Shown: piece after piece, positions 60,387 to 64,000 of the stretch
Position numbering within the stretch: position 1 is the stretch's first letter
Layout: each line of letters starts with the position of its first letter
NCBI GenBank assembly: GCA_025024175.1
Contig: QCXZ01000137.1
Coordinates: 24,490,001 to 24,554,000, forward strand
DNA: 64,000 nt
Direction: 5' to 3'
Origin: Rhyzopertha dominica
Lineage: Eukaryota; Arthropoda; Insecta; Coleoptera; Bostrichidae
Position numbers and translations under genes: made by a program
Notes under the pieces: model-generated
What the model was told of the DNA's origin: nothing
Seen by the model: the letters and a program-made list of their open reading frames with translations, nothing else
The model's database searches: none

Positions 60387-61130
60387 TCACCTAAAATTTG
60401 AATGAAGATATATTTTCTGCGGTACATTTCCATGATTGTGGTCACTGTTCTTATATCCGTTATTTACATAAATAATGTGATCATCTGGCCTAGTGTCAAA
60501 TATGTATCCTCGTATAAGGGCAAACAAAGCCGACGAAAATGCCATATTATTCATCATGGTAACGAACATCACAGCCATCTTTATACCAGGCAAAATCCAA
60601 GGCATCCACCCCGCGATGAACATCGCTGGCGCAAAGAGCATAGCAAGCACGTTATTCGTACTCATTTTCATTTTTCTTTCACTTACTTCAGTATTATTCT
60701 TGTTAAATTTAAAAGATAAATCGAGGGTTTCGTTATCACTTGCGAGTATCCGAACAACTAAGTCATTACCCACTTCGATTTGCAATCCACCTTGTTTCAG
60801 ATACTTGTTTATTTCAGCAGCTACCTTTCGTGAGAACTCCTTCTTGTATTCGGTAATTAGGGAAAGGATTCTTTTGATGCCGTCAGAGTTTGCAGAAGTT
60901 TCCTTGCATAAACTGTCGTTCCAGCTTTGAAACTTAGAAATAACATTTTCAAGACACTTGAGCTTCTCAGCGCTACTGTGACATTCTTGTATCCTTTCCG
61001 ACAATTTGTGCTCGTACAGTTGTCTACAATCGTCATCCAATGATGTGACGACACCACCAACGAACCGGCACATTGATACACACGTGACAATCAAGATCAA
61101 CTTATGGCAGGCTTGATGATGACTGCACAT
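60387..61130 (-). CDS. Single-exon secreted/membrane protein, 247 aa, possibly Osiris-like (DUF1676)
   Basis: This is the longest intact open frame in the window, more GC-rich than its surroundings and on the - strand. Residues 11-28 form a hydrophobic signal-peptide-like stretch. The mature part has four cysteines (C35, C50, C59, C75), an amphipathic charged region (about 85-112), a short beta-like segment (LQIEVGNDLVVRIL, then LDLSFKF), and a long hydrophobic zone at about 160-211. The tail contains IIYVNNGYKN and histidines. Signal peptide, paired cysteines, middle domain, Met/Ala/Leu-rich hydrophobic block and His/Tyr tail is the layout of insect Osiris proteins, which act in cuticle and tracheal secretion. 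The characteristic AQxLAY motif is not seen, so the family call is tentative; an unrelated membrane protein is possible. TCAGT, an arthropod initiator-like word, directly precedes the ATG, so the start may be very close to the transcription start, or an upstream exon may exist. Confidence 0.6.
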   Translation of the reverse strand: MCSHHQACHKLILIVTCVSMCRFVGGVVTSLDDDCRQLYEHKLSERIQECHSSAEKLKCLENVISKFQSWNDSLCKETSANSDGIKRILSLITEYKKEFSRKVAAEINKYLKQGGLQIEVGNDLVVRILASDNETLDLSFKFNKNNTEVSERKMKMSTNNVLAMLFAPAMFIAGWMPWILPGIKMAVMFVTMMNNMAFSSALFALIRGYIFDTRPDDHIIYVNNGYKNSDHNHGNVPQKIYLHSNFR

Positions 61131-61944
61131 ACTGAACGTTGGAGCTTAAATGACTGCGGTCTTGCAAGAACGCGCTGCCCCAGATTTTGAGCCAGATGTT
61201 CCCTCTTCCTTCAGAAGCGGAACGGTAATTGTTGCGGTCAGGATGTGGGAAAACGCTAGTTACCTTTAAAGAACTGAAATCTGAAATATAATTGCTAAGT
61301 ATATTTTTTCCACAGATTACGCTTGCAAACAATAATAATAATTTTTGTGCGTGCTTCGTTAAATAGCAATTTTACTAGTTTATAGGCACATGAGATTATC
61401 GAACACATCCCACGCATAGCTATAATCATTAGAATTCATAAATTCACATTTCTCGCACTAGTTGTAAAACTTTAAAAGTAGCACACACTTGAGTAAACAT
61501 AATATTAACATAATTCACATAGCGTCAGCCTCGGCAAGTTTTTAAAATGTTAACAATTAAAAATACCAAAAGTAGTTGCTATCTGTAAATTAAAACCATT
61601 GCATCATCAAAACGTCCAATGTCATCAATTTTTACATACCTACTTTCTTAGATAAATAGGCATTATCCTAAGCGTCTCTTAGAAATATCTAAATCTCTTC
61701 TCATGTAAAAATTATTACCTGTTTGGCAATATGTCTTGAACTACAACGTTTTATAAAAGACAGACTAGAACGCATATAAAGAAATATCTATATTCCCCAA
61801 GTTTNGCATCATGGTTTTCAATATAGATATTTTGGTCCACACACCTTTTGAACTAGAAGTTGAAGATTTTAATTTACTATCAGCATACTACAAAATTACC
61901 AAATCTGAATCATATGCTAAAAAAACCGCTGCAAATTGAATCAA

Positions 61945-62708
61945 TACTTCCACATCCAATTGTCAAAGTGACATTTACGTTTGTATTTCTTATATTATAC
62001 GATTAGTAATCAGGTTTTGAGCATTTTTTATTTTTACACATTTTTTTCTAAGACAAACGGTACTCGTGATATTAGCAAAAATACATACATTTTTAAAATA
62101 TGTTTTTTTCCAAATAACTCGTAAAGTATTAACTTAACAAAAAAATTACAAGAGTGTTTTCCGATCAGAATTTTTTTTTATCTGATGGTATTTTCATTTT
62201 TCGAATATATTAAATATATCGGAGATATTTAGGAAAAACCGTTTTCTTTAAGTGACGCTTTTTTTGCTAATATCTTCTAAACAATTTGCTGCACCGAAAA
62301 TTTATAAGGGCTAATAATACTCGCAGTTATACTACTAATCACATACTAAAACAAAAAGAAAATAAAAAATAAAAATTTGCATAAAGGGTAGTTACCCCCC
62401 ACTTTTGCCCCCTTACCGATACCCTACTTACCCCAGATACAATAGGTCGCTTTGGGTAGTTGAGGTCTATACGTTTGCCAAATTGCAAGTTCATATATTA
62501 AGTCTTTCGAAAATTATCGTGTCCACAAACAAAACCACAGACACACACACACACGCACACCAACACACACAGAAGCACTGACAAGAAATTTTTTCTGCTC
62601 TAATTTTGTTTTTTACGTTTTCGACCATTTTAAAGCGAATGAGTAAATAAAAAAATTTGAAAATTTTTTTCGCGATGCAATACTTCCCATCCGTTGGATG
62701 TGGAAGTA
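61945..62708. mobile_element. Candidate short TIR element (764 bp) with TA duplication
   Basis: TACTTCCACATCCAA at 61945 is repeated as the exact complement, ending at 62708. If TA is the target duplication, the 13-base terminal repeat CTTCCACATCCAA fits a Tc1/mariner-type MITE. A second, imperfect copy of the end (TACTTCCCATCCG) adjoins the right terminus and forms a small hairpin. The interior is AT-rich with no coding frame. Ends are short, so chance is not excluded. Confidence 0.4.
62540..62571 (+). repeat. Interrupted (AC)n microsatellite
   Basis: About 16 AC/CA units with two interruptions (a G and a doubled C) inside the candidate 61.9-62.7 kb TIR element. Confidence 0.85.
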
Positions 62709-64000
62709 ATTACATCTTCATCGCCCAGATACCAAAGCACGCTTATCTTTTATGATATTGTACATTTTTGAATTCTTCGTTAAAAAATTATGTGACACAA
62801 GATAATTATTATTATACTTCATGTAACACTATGTGCTTTTAACATTATTCGAAATCTTAAAATTTTCGTACCTAGGGCACTCGTATCTTAAATTACTATA
62901 GTCGATTGACATATACACTCTTTTACCGAACGTCAGTCAGCTTTTTATTTTGGACTAATTTTGAGTGTAAAAAAATGCCTTATTTACCAGCTTAATACCA
63001 ACTTGTATGTACAATTTTAAAACAACTCAAAAAAGCATCTTGTTCAAAACAATAGCATGAAAATCGCAGCATTGTTATATATATTTAAATTTGCTACAGT
63101 CTGAAGTATCATTTTGTACTTTTATAAAAAAAAACTGCCTTAAACTGCCTACATGTAAAATTTATAATATTTAATTATTGAATTAAGTTTAATTATTCAA
63201 AATGCAGGTAGGTTTTCAAATAAGTTGGATTATATAATACTTACATATACAACTTTACAAGAAAACAACAACTCTCATCAAAACCATTAAATGTACAAAG
63301 TATTCACATGCTAGTTTATTCTTCTTATGTGATTATGTTACCGTGGGATTTCCAAGTCACTGTATATGTTATAAAAATACATAAGTTTAATATTGGTACG
63401 GTCACTATAAATATTGGTAGGTAATTAATTAGGAAACAATTAATTCATGGCAAAGTTGTTGAATAGATGCTTATATAGACACTAACTAAAATAACTGACC
63501 TTTCTTTCTTTTCGGGTAATATTTCTTGTATGCCATCTACGTTTTTTCAAGTCCACTCCATGTTTTCATTTATTTTGCTCAGAGGCTTTAAGGTAACAAT
63601 TTCTGGACGGTGAATGCTTCTAAGTGAATGCAAAATTTAAAGTTTATATATCTGCTAAAAGTATATTAGAATTTTCATGATCGGTGGGTGAGTGAGTATG
63701 TCAGTATGTCAGAGAATTTCGACGGGCAATAGTTCGTAAACTATAGGTATAAGTAGTATGTAATTTAGAAATATAAATAGGCCTTTTGGTTTGTAAGGGG
63801 GGTCGAAAATGCCCTGAGTGGCTTCGAGAAAATTATGGTATGGCTATTGTATCAAACATATTGTATGTCTTTTACCTGGCATACTCACTTGCAGATGTGA
63901 TAAATAGGATAAACAAATAAATTTATCCTATACCAGGTAGAGCCACGCTGGTGTATATCTATCTCTCCCACCACGTAAATCACTGGTATGGAGAAAATAT

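Larger units (their letters stand above)
61140..64000. other. Right end: non-coding apart from one candidate TIR element
   Basis: The first 200 bases are GC-richer and should include the promoter of the - strand 247-aa gene. Beyond that, AT-rich sequence with the 61.9-62.7 kb TIR candidate. A small hairpin-capable stretch occurs near 63900 (ATTTATCCTAT and its near complement). Confidence 0.5.

Noticed and set aside
60402..60930. Open frames of 105 and 145 codons on the + strand
   Set aside because: Shadows of the 247-aa - strand gene, which has a signal peptide and ordered domains.
1..64000. CRISPR arrays, operons, riboswitches, rRNA genes
   Set aside because: None seen; the window is eukaryotic nuclear DNA and no regular spacer-repeat pattern exists.

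Overview
This is an AT-rich, intron- and transposon-dense animal nuclear sequence, almost certainly from an insect or a close arthropod relative. The evidence is a multi-exon acyl-CoA delta-9 desaturase of insect type, introns of 6-9 kb with GT..AG borders, and old copies of Penelope-like, LINE, Tc1/mariner-IS630, PIF/Harbinger and hAT elements. Scattered single n bases point to a draft assembly. Nothing prokaryotic or plasmid-like is present.

Main gene: a complete desaturase coding sequence runs on the + strand in five coding exons (25553-25817, 32373-32588, 40177-40297, 46288-46473, 55046-55418). The exons join in phase into 386 residues with all three histidine boxes. The first coding exon starts with an AG acceptor just before the ATG, so at least one 5' non-coding exon lies upstream and was not located.

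Layout: 1-25.5 kb is mostly non-coding with foldback repeats, a TAA microsatellite, unassigned coding relics (4.9-6.1, 10.6-11.0, 18.4-18.7, 20.0-20.35 kb), a Penelope fragment (13.8-14.1 kb) and a zone dense in TTTTATAA words (14.5-15.8 kb). From 25.5 to 55.4 kb is the desaturase gene. Intron 1 holds two mariner-type relics in opposite orientation and a 1.2 kb hAT-like element. Intron 2 holds a 431 bp hAT MITE, an IS630/mariner transposase relic and a tandem foldback repeat. Intron 3 holds a 1.2 kb hAT-like element. Intron 4 holds three tRNA-like (SINE-type) segments. From 56.4 to 59.6 kb lies a nest of transposon remains: a head-to-head Penelope pair with hammerhead-like motifs, a PIF/Harbinger N-terminal fragment and a LINE relic. 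At 60.4-61.1 kb is a single-exon secreted or membrane protein gene on the - strand, tentatively Osiris-like (DUF1676). The remainder to 64 kb is non-coding with one short TIR element.

The two host genes show no functional link beyond proximity. I found no convincing novel multi-gene system. The most unusual items are the Penelope head-to-head pair, three hAT-type insertions with intact 8 bp target duplications, and an unrecognised coding relic at 5.4-6.05 kb. All similarity calls are from reading the sequence, with no database search.
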